A DNA stretch of 64,000 nucleotides, taken from NCBI GenBank assembly GCA_018806985.1, contig JADANN010000188.1, positions 248,001 to 312,000 on the forward strand, in the 5' to 3' direction. The stretch comes from Angiostrongylus vasorum (lineage: Eukaryota > Nematoda > Chromadorea > Rhabditida > Metastrongylidae). The position numbers were made by a program, and so were the translations under genes. Shown here piece after piece: positions 34,217 to 47,367 of this stretch; position 1 is the first letter of the stretch, and every line of letters begins with the position of its first letter. Below the pieces are notes generated by a model that did not search any database, was not told the origin of the DNA, and saw only the letters and a list, made by a program, of their open reading frames with translations.

Positions 34217-35028
34217 ATATCTAGGCCACTACTTTCAGTCAATATCGTTGCTTGATAGAATTAGTATAGTTTGTTTCAGTACATAGGAAAAACTGTAATA
34301 TTTTGGTTTGTGACTGATCCTACATAGCAGGACTGGTTTCGAAATTAGTTCTTAAGCGCATTATTTGGCACGAATCTGTCAATCAATGAATCTGAAGTGT
34401 CTGAGATATGCTATGCGATCATAATTGAGGGAGATACAAACATATATGTGCAAATAAGGGAATGGAAGGGAAGGAATAAACAAGGAACATTTATTCCCAT
34501 TCTCATCGAAACAGAAAACGAGTTAAGGCTTCAAACATTTTATCAAAATAGCCTGGAAATGGTATGCAATTGTTATATGGAATAACATGACAGCATGACA
34601 CAGTGGTCCGAGTGTGAACGTTAGTATATCAAATGTGATTTATAGGATAAAACTACATAAGACTGGTTAGTGAGAAGTTCTCGAAGGACGAAAAAGGGGC
34701 GGAACATGACAGCGTAGGCAAATTGTGGTCGAGTGATGATATGAATTTGTAGAAGTTGTATGGGAAAGTACGCATAATAACAAGAGGGCTAGAAAAATGC
34801 GCTGAATAGGTCCACTTGGTAAAACAATAATGTACAGAATTCTTATGAGGAACGGAACCATATAAGTATTCGTGAATTCTGTTTCACAGTGACGATAATT
34901 TAATGCAGTACACGATGAAGACGGAAAATGTATTGGCTATCACAATTGAACCGGCATAGGATTAAATTGCCTGCCCTCTGGCGAGACAGGCGGAGCGGAT
35001 TTTGCGGGATACCACACTTGTGCTCACG
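34217..35028. other. Unassigned convergent intergenic sequence
   Basis: Lies between the 3' ends of NDUFS2 (+) and SERP1 (-). No gene or known repeat is seen. Confidence 0.5.
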
Positions 35029-35501
<473 letters not shown>

Positions 35502-35507
35502 TTTACA

Positions 35508-35509
35508 CT
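35508..35509 (-). promoter_or_regulatory. Putative spliced-leader acceptor of SERP1
   Basis: On the minus strand, gaatatttcag ends here, six bases before the ATG at 35501. Confidence 0.6.
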
Positions 35510-35617
35510 GAAATATTCATTTGCGATTAACATAACAGCAGGCAATGTCATCATCCCAAACACGAATTAAATGCACAGAAAGGAAGAAGCTGACAACAAG
35601 GGAAGTTTTGAAGAAAG

Positions 35618-35745
35618 ATCTGGCAAGATAAGGGTCATATCTGGTGAGATAAGGGCCACATCTGGTGAGATGGGACCATATCTGTTAAGAGAGGGGCCAT
35701 ATCTGGTAAGGTAGGAACTATATCTGGCAAGACAGGAGCCATAAC
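35618..35745. repeat. 21-base minisatellite, about six units
   Basis: Imperfect tandem units of the form atctggtgagataagggccat, mostly 21 bases with one of 20. The minus strand reads as a degenerate seven-residue repeat (LPDMAP-like), but the flanking frame resembles no protein. Confidence 0.85.
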
Positions 35746-36385
35746 TAGCTGATCAGGGTCGGTTAGTGCAGAACTGAAGGTAAAGCTTTCATAACGATGA
35801 GAACCAACGCCTCTATGGCTTCGCCGACAAAGCCCCAAAGGTCCGATGCAGAGGTTTGATATCACGATGAAAAAGAGATGGACGCAGCGCAAAGCGTGTT
35901 TAAGCGAGCTGCGTGGTCCCAGACAGAAATAAGGGAACTCGTCCTAGCTTCTACTATGGACGAGTTTAGAGTCATGACCCATTTATACCCGATCCTATAG
36001 TTCAGTGATTACGGTACGTTTCATGGCGCGTGGTATTATTTGGCCTAATCCGTTATCGTGGGTTCACTTGAATGTTGAAGAACATTCCACAGCGAGTTTT
36101 CTTGATCCTGAGTTTTTAAAAAAATTCTCTGCTCTCGTTTCTTGTTTCATTTCCGTCGTTGTTAGCCCTCAGGAAGGATTTCGAAATAAGCTTATTTCAC
36201 TTTGCAAAATTGGTTATGCTCCTTCGTGCCATTAGTTTTTGTTTGCCGGTTTTTTAATAGTGTACTACTTTTGATTGAGTTACATAGTTTAGTACAGTGG
36301 TTCAGTGGTTCACTTATCTACTTGTATAATTGGATGGCCCTCTGTCACTGGTTGTGCCCACCCCTTCACAACTTCCATCTCTTCG
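35746..36385. other. Unassigned intergenic sequence
   Basis: Between the divergent SERP1 and MTERF3. No gene or repeat is recognised. Confidence 0.45.
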
Positions 36386-36387
36386 AA

Positions 36388-36690
36388 GTTTAGCTGTTTT
36401 AGCCATTGGGTTGCTTGGAATTCCGAGGTCAGCTTAGCCAAAGTCTGTACCAGGTCGTCTCCATCACTGACAGTCGCCGCCCTTGTGGATCAGAGGGAGA
36501 TTTGCCACTATGTGACTAGTTTGATAGTTTGGGACCAGGCCGGTGGTGGATCCCGGTATTTGTCTGGGAAATGCCGGTCTCTTTCTCAGCCTAGGAGGCC
36601 CTGCTGGGGTGGGGGGCGGAGGTGGGGTGAATGCTCACGCTGTACATCGCAGGCCGGCACCTCGGTAAATCGTTGAGGGAAGAGGGGTAC
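36388..36690 (+). repeat. Rep1 copy 5
   Basis: 5'-shortened copy. The hairpin region has an 8-base duplication (gatagtttg) and a G-rich expansion at 36600-36630. The end block is lost near cggtaaatcgttg. Confidence 0.7.
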
Positions 36691-36989
36691 TTAAGGAACA
36701 GTTAGAATAAATTCCATGACGTGCTAGTATTATATAGATTGGTAAGTACCTTCTTTCTTTCCAGTGCAAGAAATTTCACGTCCTACAATAATGTTGGTGA
36801 CCATTTCATGAAGCATATTATCTGTTTGAAGTTTAAGGAAAGACTGATTTTGCCCACGATTTTGTTTTATTTCTTCCTTTGACATGAGCAAGAAGCCAAC
36901 AGTGATTAGGAAATGTAATGATGAAGGAGAGTGAATGCATGAATAGCTAGCGAGATGATAAAGTACGATTAGTGATAATTTACTGTTGC

Positions 36990-36991
36990 AG
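36990..36991 (+). promoter_or_regulatory. Putative spliced-leader acceptor of MTERF3
   Basis: atttactgttgcag ends at 36991, 31 bases before the ATG at 37023. Confidence 0.6.
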
Positions 36992-37022
36992 ATGTTCAAA
37001 TACTAAGTTTAGAAAACTGGTT

Positions 37023-40000
37023 ATGCTATGTTGGTTGAAAAACACATTCTTGCAATCGCGTGTCAGGCGTTTAAACGTCGCTTTTGACTATGTCCCTTCA
37101 AAATACCACCAGGTATCATTTCTAGATATTTCTTTGCTGGTATCCTTCTATTCTGGTCATTGTTCTTGCTTTTTTTCTGGACATAGTCTTTTACGGTTGT
37201 TCTTTCGCTTTTAACATTTCTCACAGGTTTGTGCCAAAGAGGGTCCAAGTCATTCTTTCCGTTCTGTTGATATTCAATGTAAAAAGGCCTCGAATGAAAC
37301 TCGCAAATGTGGCAGGCGGCGGAAAATTCGAATTGTTCAATTAAAAGAGAATATTGTGGATACTGATCGTAGTCCTTTTGACGGTGGATTGAGAAAGCTT
37401 ACAGACGTTGAACTTGTTCACAAAGTGAGTGTGGAGGAACATGGATGGGGGCAACGCATTAACGATCCAGTCAGTCTGAGGTTTATATCAGAAGAAAAGG
37501 ACTCAGTTAAGACATCTTCGAAGTGGTTGGAGATGACTCCAGAGGAACAAGAATTGAAACGAAAGACTGGTAAAGCTGTATTCCGGTCAATCATGTATAA
37601 TGAGTGTGAGTTAGACGGTACTGACCTCAGCATACCTCCATCACCGTGAGTCACTAGTTTTGATCGAAAATTACGCAGTCGTTTTTTGGAGCGAAGCTGT
37701 TTTTTTGCGAGAAATGACCTCTGTTTAGAGGAAATCCTCATCCATTTGTTCCATCAAAACATTGTCCTCCTGTCTACACTCACTCTCTTGTACCGTTTGT
37801 TAACTATTCATTTCTTCTACAGATACTTGTGGATATTGGGGTCAATTTATTTGAGGTAAATATAAGCTTGATTTTCTTGAAGCTAGCATTTGAATCATCA
37901 ATGACTTAAGGTTGAACAAAATACACGAGCTGGTAAACATTTGCTACGATTAGACTTGGAGAAAGACGTCAGACCAAAGGTAACAAGCTACTGCAGCTGG
38001 CATAGTTCGTTACCATACTACTAGTGTAAAATGGCGATTATTTTGCAGCTTCGGTGGCTTCTTTCTCTTGGCTTTCATGTTAGTGATTTGGGTGTTTATC
38101 TTACAAAAAATCCATTCTATTTACTGCAAGACCTTAGCGACATGCAGGTTCGTGTTACTTACTGGTTATGCGAATTCTATTCTTGTTTTATGCTGTTTTT
38201 TTTTCCAATTTCCCATTGTAGGTTCGTGTTAATTATTTGCTGTCAATGAAATTCTCAACAGAAGACGTGTGCAAAATTATTAGGGAGTTTAGGTACTGGT
38301 TAAATGTGGATGTGAAAGTGATGGATTCTCGACTTGGATGGGTCCAGAAACAGTTTGGCTTAAGTGGCAATGAAGTACGGGCTCTCATCCTCAAAGAAGC
38401 TCGAATTTTGATGTTTGGCTTAGGTCCACTGCAGGTAAGCAGTTGTCGATTTTTTCCTTTGAATCCTTTTTGCTGTACTGTTGCGTCCTTGTATAACGAA
38501 TTCAAACATTAAGCCAAATGGACCTTCAGTGTACGGCTAATTACTGAAACAGTTCAGCTCATTGTTTGCTTCTTTGTTGAATTTCAGCGGCTTGTGGGAC
38601 TTTTCAATAAAGAGCTTGAATTTTCTGCTAAGCAAGTGAAGAGAATCCTTCTCGCTGACCCTCGAGTGTTCATGATGGGTAAGGTGTACGCACAGCCCAC
38701 TCCTAGTAATGTAGAGTTGCTCATAGCCCCAGCAGTTCGTCCGAGGAAAGCTAGCATTTCTTTCAGAAGCCAAGTTCATTAGGACGAATTACGACTACGT
38801 TCACCGCACAATGCGCCTTTCAAATTCCATAATTGCGAAGCATCCATTCATTCTTCGCTGTTCTCATAGCAGTATTCGCAACAGGTAATCCAGTTGTTTA
38901 TTTGTGTTGATGGGATATGAGTATGCAGTTATTGGAGTTAAAGTACTCTCCTAGTAACTATTTTGTTTCACAATGAAGTTTTTGTGGACAGTATCTTTCA
39001 CTTCTTCATGTTTCATGAAATTTCATTTTCTTGTTCATTTCCATTTTTTCACGTTCATTGTTCACTTTCATGTTTATGATTTTTCTCCGTATTAGTTGGT
39101 CTTGGAAATATTCTATCTGAATAGAAAAAGATTGGAAGAGACCTAAATTTAGTTCTTCGTTATTCGTATTTGGTCAGGAATCATTGACAGTAATGGTGTA
39201 CAACGTCGCTTTCACATGTTTTGTGCCGAAAATGAGAGCTTCGAAGTTGAAGATGCTGCCCTGAGGTCGACCCACTGCAATGACGATGACTAATTGAGAA
39301 CCATATGTGAAAAAAGTCAGCGACAAATGTTCGAAAGCTTACCAATGGAGATATTCGCAATTAAAATAGGTTTCAAACCCCTGGATTAAAATCGATAATT
39401 GTGGATGGATGGAATGTAAATCATCCGTAGCGATGGTGTTCTCCAGTGTACAGCTGATATTTGCTCTCTTTCAGTTTTTGAAATTTTAATCCTAAGTAGT
39501 TGCGAAAACGACATTTTGAAAATTCATGTTTACCTCTACAAATGGTGCGACAGGACTTATACGACAATCTTGTTGGCTTAACATAAAAAAGACAGCCATT
39601 TTTTACAATCTTTCAACGAGCACTATTCGTAGCGGGTCTTGAATACACTTTGTACGTAGGACTTAATCACTTATGTCGTGCTTTCAGAAAAATCGAAGTT
39701 ATAGCTTCCACATGGAACTCGAGCTCATTGCCACGACCACATTTCTAGAATATAAGCATGCCAATTGTTTCACACTGGGTTCTTGTCATGTGTTCACGTC
39801 TTTACAGGCATGAGTTTTTGAAAAAGGTTGGAAGGGCCGTTTATGAAGGTGCAATTACTGATGCGACGGAAACTTCTAATAACACGGTGGATGGACATGT
39901 TGAGGTAATACTTCGTGTATTTAAAGAACTAGTGCCTCCGGTTATAATAGATGGGTTTGCATTGACAGTACCAATTATTGTGACTGTTATTGATTGCTCC

Positions 40001-40144
40001 GGAGTTTTTTTTTAACTAGTTTTCATTTTCTCTTGTTAGCCCGTGCCAATGGAAGTGTTTCTGGATGCGAGTGATGCAGTATTTGCTCAGAAAGCTGCAA
40101 ACACATGTCTTGTGATATACAACAGATTTCTTCGAAATAACTGA
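37023..40144 (+). CDS. MTERF3: Mitochondrial transcription termination factor 3
   Basis: A mitochondrial mTERF-repeat protein; family members regulate mtDNA transcription and mitoribosome assembly. Ten exons: 37023-37112, 37227-37645, 37729-37855, 37911-37979, 38049-38147, 38222-38434, 38588-38678, 38767-38884, 39808-39904, 40040-40144, all in phase, 475 residues. The first exon (MLCWLKNTFLQSRVRRLNVA) looks like a targeting peptide. The mTERF array begins at THSLVPFVNYS and LLQILVDIGVNLFEVE, then LLRLDLEKDVRPKLRWLLSL, GVYLTKNPFYLLQDL, RLGWVQKQFGLSGNEVRALI, ELEFSAKQVKRILLADPRVF and NYDYVHRTMRLSNSIIAKHP. RHEFLKKVGRAVYEG aligns with the human MTERF3 C-terminal segment. Intron 8 (0.92 kb) is the longest. 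The family assignment is by recall, not search. Confidence 0.93.
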
Positions 40145-40229
40145 ATGCTAAGCTTTTGCCATATTTCTGTTCCTTTTTTGCTTCTTCTTCCCTCATAGTT
40201 CATTGTCATGCCAGTTACTCTTTCGCCAG

Positions 40230-41990
40230 TGTGCTTCAATTGTTACGTGTAAACCACTGTCACATAATCTATTGGGTGAGATTTTCTTCGAATCTTTCCC
40301 ATCTGCCTTTATGTTACGAATGATTTTTGATGATGATCTTTCGTTATGTTCAACATTAAGTAGGTACGACAGTCGGCATCTGCAAAATAAGGAACGTAAG
40401 CAAAGCATCTGAGAGCACGACTACGGCTGAAAGAAAACGTGAGAGATAAAGAATAAGAATAAGAAAAGAGTGAAGGAAAAAGGAGTAAGTAGGAGAAGAA
40501 TGAGAGAACAAGTAGGAATAATGAGAGAGAAAGAATAAGCCACTACTTATCCTCAGAGATGCTGGGACATTGCTTGGTTTGAAGAGAAATCGACTGTGAG
40601 AATCAGGATGCACGAACGATGGGAGCAGTCTACACTCGAATGAGAACCGATCGGGCCGTGGTAGGAGTAGCGACGACAGCGTACCCTCCGGTGCCCGTTA
40701 TTATTCTACTGGTAGACTCTGCGATAGAAGGTAGGAAGTGTGTGTGTCTTCAGGAGATGTTAGCCATACAAATGGCCGTCATCCGCTGACCACTCGTTAC
40801 CACAGTTTAGTGCCCACGGAGTTGGAATGGTAGAGATTGTATCCGTCGCCCATGGACCCTCGATTAGCGCAGCATCTGCCTAGGAACTGGATCGAGCGTG
40901 GTCGTGTTCTTTCGGGCTTTGTTCCTGTACCTGATCTTGGCGATGTGGATGCGTCGTAAACACTTGTCTAATAATATGTTTTAATTCGTTTTTTTTTAAA
41001 ATATTTCCCACCGGCATTATGTTACGAATAGTTTTTGATAATGATCTTTCCTGATGTACAATATTGGGTAGGTACGATGCATCCACATCCCCAAAATGAA
41101 GAACATCAACACCGCCCCAGAGGGCACGACCACCGCCGTAACAAAGCCTTGTAAAACATGACCACGGCCGTAGCAATGCTTGGAGGACATGACCACGGCC
41201 AACGCCGTTCCTCGTCTGATGCTGCGCTCATCGAGGGCTCAAGAATGGCGGATAGAATCTCTACCAATGCAACTCGGGGGACACTAAAATGTGATAACGA
41301 GTGGTCAGCGCATTACAGCCATTTGTATGGCTAACATCTCAAAACACACGCGACCTTCTCTCCATCGCAGAGTGTCCACCATATAATGACGGGAACCAAA
41401 ATCGACGCAGATGACGCTACTTCTACCACGGATAGATCTATCGTGATTCGAGTGTGGACTACCTCATCGTCCCTGGCGTGCACATTGATCTTCACAGTCG
41501 ATCTTCCTTCAGGAGTTCCAAGCAATGTCTCAGCATCTCCCGGAATAAATGATCTCCTTTTCTCAGAAATGCTTAGACATTGCTTGGTAGTGTTAAAGGA
41601 AGATCGACCTTGAGACCGTGAGGTGCAAACCTGGGACATCGTTTGTGGTCTATACTTGAATAAGGATGGACCGTGTGGTGGCAGGAGTAGCGACAACAGC
41701 CTCAGTTTCGCTGTCCGTCTTTATTTCTAATCTTGGACCATTTGCGATGGAACTAAGGTCGTGTATGTTCTGTGGACATTTTCGCCATACAAATGGCTGT
41801 CATCCGCTGACCACTCGTTATCACAGTTTAGTGCCCACGGAGTTGGAGTGGTAGAGATCGTATTCGCCGCCAATGGGCCTTCGATTAGCGCAGCATCTGC
41901 TTAGGAACGGGGTCGGACGTGGTCGTGTGCTTTCGGGCTTTGTTCTTGCACCTCATTTGGTGATATGGATATGTCGTACCTACCTAATGT
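40230..41990. repeat. Foldback array of alternating repeat arms
   Basis: A roughly 420-base unit occurs three times: 40545-40965 (+), 41025-41560 (-) and 41565-41985 (+), with a partial minus arm at 40310-40440. Landmarks are gccatacaaatggctgtcat with gctgaccactcgttatcac (40765, 41330 reversed, 41785) and gattagcgcagcatctgcct (40865, reversed near 41220, 41885). The spacer after each arm is also shared (ttacgaatagtttttgat). A minus-strand open frame at 41696-41331 crosses the arms and is not protein-like to me. Origin unknown; it starts about 90 bases after the MTERF3 stop. Confidence 0.8.
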
Positions 41991-42740
41991 GGATCGTTAA
42001 GTAACAAGACTGTTTTTAGGTTTGCATCTCGTGTTGAGAGTGGTTCATTTTGGTCTCGGTTAATAAAGTTTATTGCAAGTGCAGATAGTTCAAGTTTTTT
42101 TTTCATTAACAAAGTTTTTTTCTGTTGATAAAACGAAGACGTCATTTGTTGATTGCTACTTTTGCAACAACCTTGCTTCTGTCGAAACATCGAAAGAAAC
42201 ATAAGAATTAGCATTTTTTCCACCGCAGACATGCCAACTTGTACTGTCTGGATGCTACACGTCCACTCAGTTCGCTTTCATATCATTGGCAAGGAAAATA
42301 AGAGCGGATGTGGCGACACCAACACAGAAGCTATTTGTTTATCTTGTGGCTTATTGCTCGACAATTCGATTTTTACAAAGTTTTTTGCAAACCTGCCGTT
42401 GCCTGGCATTGGACCATAGGCAAGTTAGTTGGAGCTGCGTGCCAATCCAAGGAATTGGTTTATTTTAACATAGATCATTAACAGTTGAGGACGGTCACGC
42501 GAAAAGAGATGTCGAGTTGTGCTTAACCGTTTATGGTCTTGTGCTGCTTGGTATAGGGTACCGCTTTCGAAAATTTGCTGGTACATTTGCTTGGTGAACA
42601 ACTAAGTGCACTTTGGTTGCCCCGCCGTATTTGTCGTGGAATTGTTTCCATTATAGAGAACACTATTAGTGTTTCTATGCGTATTTCACCTAAGGATGAC
42701 GTCACTACCTTTCTTCTCAAATTCCACATATATTTTTTCA
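41991..42740. other. Unassigned, possibly PLE-derived sequence
   Basis: A minus-strand frame at 42232-41984 (with FINRDQNEPLSTRDANLKTV) is reminiscent of PLE N-terminal text, but I cannot confirm it. The rest is unassigned. Confidence 0.3.
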
Positions 42741-42830
42741 CCTGACTGCAGTTATCTGCTGTATCACTTGTAGTCTCTTTGGTCGTCGAGTGACTCGAGC
42801 GGACGCCTGCGGCCAGGATCGCAGAATACA
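42741..42830 (-). mobile_element. RTE 3'-end fragment
   Basis: ctgtatcacttgtagtctct and gtcgagtgactcgagcggac match the 3' end of the RTE copy at 15530-15590. Only the tail is left. Confidence 0.65.
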
Positions 42831-42889
42831 ATCTGCATAAACGGGAACACAACCACGCACGCATGCATGAATACGCCTCATAACTTCCA

Positions 42890-43250
42890 TTTTACATGAC
42901 CCGTGTTCACGTCTACTGTGCGGATCTCAGCAGTTCTCACATTCGATTCGCTTCCTTGCATCCATTGTCCACGAAGATCTTCTAACGTTTACGTGTAGCT
43001 TAGGTTGCTGCTTGAGGAATTTCACTTCATCTTGAGTGCCGTAGAATGCTGGTCAAGCAATTCTCCCTGGAGTCCTGAGATAGCCGGGCTGGAGCGTTCC
43101 CAATTGGATTCCATGTTTTTCCCAGACAAGTCCCGTACCAATATGCCGACGAGAGGGACGAGTGGATTGGTTGTCCCGGAGCGAAATCGAACTAGCACTA
43201 TGTTCATGGTGATAATCACTACCACTGTACTGTGTGCTCCTACGCGTCAT
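42890..43250 (-). repeat. SINE-C copy
   Basis: Minus orientation: A-box-like cacagtacagtggtagtgat, then gttcgatttcg as a decayed B box, then the family body and the gcacagtagacgtgaacacg tail. Confidence 0.75.
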
Positions 43251-43700
43251 GAATACGGAAAGTATGTCCCAAATCTACTCCTTAGAAACAAGGAGTTCAT
43301 CTCCTGGACACATCTGCGTCTCAGGGAAGCAAAGGTCACTTCTGGTCCGCGGCTGACCCTCTGTCCGCCGCCTGGGGACGTGCCACGTAGCCTCGCGACT
43401 AATCGGCTCGAGATCTCATATGAGGGAGGTACATGGAACGGAAATTAACAACGTTTAAATTCCAAACGTTAACTTTAATAACTTAGTAATAGTAAAAAGT
43501 GTTAACAAGTAATAATTCCTTGTATAGTGCGTAATAAGAGCACACGATCAGGAATACTAATCAGAACTTGTCTGCTGTGGGGTTAGCAACGACTTATGTT
43601 TTGCTTCCAAAACACCGTTTACACCGAGACTTCAAATACCAATTGTCTACTAATTTTTTCCTTCCTTGATCGAACAGTTCTTCTATCAACTATGGACAGC
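43251..43700. other. Unassigned sequence
   Basis: No gene or known repeat is recognised. Confidence 0.45.
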
Positions 43701-45400
43701 ATTCTCTCCAACCTATCCATTCCAGGTTTCGGAACTTCAGTCTCCCTCTAAATGATATCGAATTCTTCTGAATATGCTGACATGCACAGTGCATAACGTG
43801 GCAATTCCTCTAGGGGACCAATTGGTTAATCTTATACAGTTTATTACTTTTGTTTGCGCTACGATCTCGGCGATTTGCAAACTATTAACAACAGACGTTA
43901 GCCGGTCTCGAATTATCACGATACAATGTGGAAGCTTTCGCAGTTTTTCGCTAGAATTATCGTTTGGAGACGTGGGTTTTCCTCTACACCTACACCGAGG
44001 AGCTACTTTTTCCTGGCCATTCCAAATAGGTGTTTGCTGCGTGCGCCAATTCCAAGGATTCTTCCTTCTGTTCTATTCCTGTGCACACGCTGGGGGCTGT
44101 TCCACAATACCTCTTACAAGCGCTCTTTTGACGATTGAGGAGTGAGACAAGAGATAATGAACGAGTAAATTTTTTGCTACTAATGTTTAGTTCGTGATGC
44201 ATTGTCTTCGGATAGATTGATGTGAACGTTGAGAAATGGAAGCCGGTGTTCATCCGGCTTCTCTACGGTGAATGCTATTTGGTTTCGATGTTATCGAGCA
44301 GTTTGGACACACGTTCAGGAGCTGGTGAATCGAGAAACCATACATGTTTATTGCTCCTTCGTGTTGTGCAAGAAGCTTATGGATGGCTTGCATAGCAGGG
44401 TCATTGCACAGGCTTGTAATATGGGCGGTTACATCGAAGCACTCTATCAAATACGCGCTGTTAGGTCGCATTTTATGCAGAACATTCAGGAACATTTGGG
44501 TGTGTTCGTGAGATGAGCTGGTATATGTTTCAGCAACTGGATCAAAATTGGGTTTATAAACCAACCTATCCTATCCGTGCGCCCGTCTATACAGCTGATG
44601 AAGTGTCTATCCTTTAATGTTGACTGTTCGATAGACGCCAGGTCATCACTAAATACTAACTTGTGGGTTTTGATAAGTAGGTATGGGATGGGACACGTTG
44701 ATAATTCAATTTTTATGTTTAGAACTAACTGATGGCTTTGGACCTACCGAGCTTGCAACTCTGACCTATTCGTTTTTCGACTTTCGATATTGTTCTTTGA
44801 GTTCTGTCTCAGCCGATGAGCGATACAGTGGAACGTCTTCAAGATGTTTGTCTGTTATCTTAATATCTATTTGACGAGGAAGTGTTACAAACACTCCACA
44901 CTTGTCGCTTAATGATAGTTTTTGATAGTCTAATAGTTTTTGGTTTTATTAGTTCTCGAACCTGTCCTACGTCACATTTTTTGAGTTTCTGTGAAGTAGG
45001 AGCTGAACTTCCTTTCGTCATAGTGGTCAAGGATTTTGAGAAACTCAGCTGGAGATGTGCGGAAATTACTATCTGCTTCAACGTTGGAGCCTTGCAGTCT
45101 AAGGAACGCTCAAGGAAAGAGAGATGGAGTTATCTCCCGTTAATTTTTTCGTTCGTCAGCAACTTTTTTCATGACACACGTAGTAAAGTGGCAAAGGTTT
45201 CATAAAATACACTCAGAACGCTGGTTCGTCGTAAAGAGAACGCTCTCCTAATTGATGTCTAATTACCTCCAATCAAAACGAAAACGTCATCGAAGTTTCT
45301 CTCGATTGACACATACGTTGTTTTTTGCAGTAGTTATTGTTTTTCTGCTCTCAATGCTTAAAGTCAGATTTAAAAAATTAGAAATACTCAAAACAACAGC
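43701..45400 (-). mobile_element. Penelope-like element, internally deleted
   Basis: Minus strand: an N-terminal piece (QVRELIKPKTIRLSK near 44990-44950, also seen at 50100 on the plus strand) and the beginning of the PLE reverse transcriptase at 44564-44250 (VLHKMRPNSAYLIECFDVTA, AMQAIHKLLAQHEGAINMYG). Then comes a jump to the post-RT linker at 44140-43926, which matches 49320-49560. The catalytic palm is missing. Sequence at 43780-43935 recurs near 52440-52590. Not functional. Confidence 0.7.
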
Positions 45401-45992
45401 CAAACACAACTAAATTATCCACCATTCATCTACAAAGAGTGCACTTGTAAGAAACATGTTTCGAACAGACACCTCTGTGTTAACGAACAGGGAACTGAAA
45501 GAAGAGTAGTGCAATTCGGCTCGGCGAATAGCCATCTCCAATGGCTGTGAAATAGTAATCCAACGAGATAAGTCTAGAAAGAGTGCGGCGTCCCAAAGCG
45601 AAAAGCGTAGCCAAAAAGAAAACAACGTTTATGTTGCCTTTCATTAACGATGAAGTAAGTGTAGCTATAAAACGATGCTTTAGAAGGGGAAGGTATAGAG
45701 GAATCTTAAGGGATAGTTGAAATATCACGGGATACTCTTAGTCGTCAGTTCATTCGTAACCGCTTGCATGACCGTCTATGAGAAATAAAAATTGCGTAAT
45801 TTTCCCTTACGGCAGGGAAGGTGATTACATGAGTTCAGGTACGATACATACCTGATCTCTTGTAATACTTGCGAACATGAACATGTTGGAGAAACGGGGC
45901 AGACGACCTTTATGCATCCGCATAAAAGAACACCCAGAAGGAAAACGAAAAGCGAGACAAATTACGTTAGAAGGAAAGCATAGAACGATAAA
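45401..45992. other. Unassigned sequence
   Basis: Nothing recognised. Confidence 0.45.
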
Positions 45993-46258
45993 AGGGTAAA
46001 GTCCCCGGCATTTACCAATCTCTGAGGGACGCGCCATGCATTCGACTTCATTAGGCACGGCTTGGAGGTGACAAAATGCATATCTGGCCTTTACAATGAC
46101 TCGTGGTGGATTGGCGATGTATCGAGCCAGTGTTGTTATCCTGCCAGACAAGTCTGGTACCAACATGCCAACCGAAGAGATGGAAAGCAAGGTGGGCCGT
46201 GGGCGCGAGGATCGATTCCACGTGTGTGTTGCAGGGTGCTTCCGACCGCTGCGCCACA
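45993..46258 (-). mobile_element. SINE-A copy 5
   Basis: Minus orientation, nearly full length; the head is at the high end (gaccgctgcgccacaagcg complement of the A box). B-box complement gaggatcgattcc near 46208. Target duplication not found. Confidence 0.8.
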
Positions 46259-46609
46259 AGCGGTCACTAGGGACGCATAGGATACAAAAACGTAGCGGAG
46301 ACGATTTTTGATATGAAAGCCACTACCCTCCCGAGGGATCTCCAGTATCAGCGCGCAAAGTTCTTGAGGCTTCTTGGATAAACACCACTAATCCTAGAAT
46401 GAATAGCCAGCGGGAATGCCCGGAGAACATACGTGATCTCCCCGGACCTTCGCATTGACTTTTGACGTGGGATGATGCATTCATCGACGATATGCGACTC
46501 TGATCACCTGTTCTTCCTCAGTGGAAGGCACGCAACAAACAGTGGGTTTTTCGAGAAGCCGTTGGTCGCCTGATTGCGATTTAGATCTTCATCTTTCTAT
46601 GCGATACTG
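46259..46609. other. Unassigned sequence
   Basis: Nothing recognised. Confidence 0.4.
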
Positions 46610-46990
46610 GAGCGTTTGAAATAGTAAATTGCCCATCAATATACCCTTCCAGACTCTGAAGAAGGCAGTACTGCAGAAACGTCAGCATTAACGGAATAAA
46701 GAATAAAGTAACACCTCGTGTTTGCTAAGTAAGGATATCGAGAACAATTTGAACACTGTCAAGATTAATAGAAAGTCGGTCATGGGAGTTGTTACAACTA
46801 AATTAGTCAGCACAAGTCGAATTTTCAAGTCTGCTTATGCTCATGAGACGTTCAACAAAGACGAGCTGGCATCGAAGTGCATACACACAAAGAATTCCTC
46901 GTCCCGATATGAAAATGCTTTGCACTTTATTGGTGGCCGATTTATTTTCCGTCGAATTTAATGGAAACAAACAAGCTTTCTATCACTTCA
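46610..46990 (+). mobile_element. PLE terminal-repeat fragment
   Basis: Carries the hammerhead-like motif at 46654-46686 (ctctgaagaaggcag, tactgcagaaacgtcagc) and a following agattaatagaaagtcggtc, as in other PLE ends. The GGC...GCC stem is changed to ggc...gca in this copy. Confidence 0.55.
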
Positions 46991-47367
46991 CAGTGCTTCG
47001 CTTTCCAATGTGCTGAGTAACGCATTTATTTTCAACGCCGCCTGACAACTGTTTTCTCTGCGACTCTCCAGCGTAGAGAGATGCAGAATCAACCTAGCAG
47101 CAATACGCCGAAAGTTTCGTTTGTGAACCATGACGAGTACCGCCGTTCGTAGCGAGTAGTAGGATACTCGCTACCAGAGAGTCCACAAAAAAAATTCGCT
47201 TTTTGTTGGACAAGATTGGGAGGGTGTGCAGCCATCCCAGTACAATGGAAGTGGGGCCGCGAAGATCGGCGGGAAATTCGGAGTGATTTGGAGGAGTGGG
47301 CAGGACAGGAGTGCATCATATGTGCAACAATGGAGAACAGTAGATTACTCACACAATCTCAGAATAA
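46991..47367. other. Unassigned sequence
   Basis: Sequence at 47050-47140 (ctctgcgactctccagcgta, aatacgccgaaagtttcgtt) recurs at 50730-50800, so it is repetitive. No gene is seen. Confidence 0.4.

Noticed and set aside
35618..35745. CRISPR array
   Set aside because: Units of 21 bases are contiguous with no unique spacers, and the genome is eukaryotic.
41331..41696. 121-residue minus-strand frame in the foldback array
   Set aside because: It runs through inverted copies of a repeat, has no family signature, and the equivalent frame in the other arms is broken.
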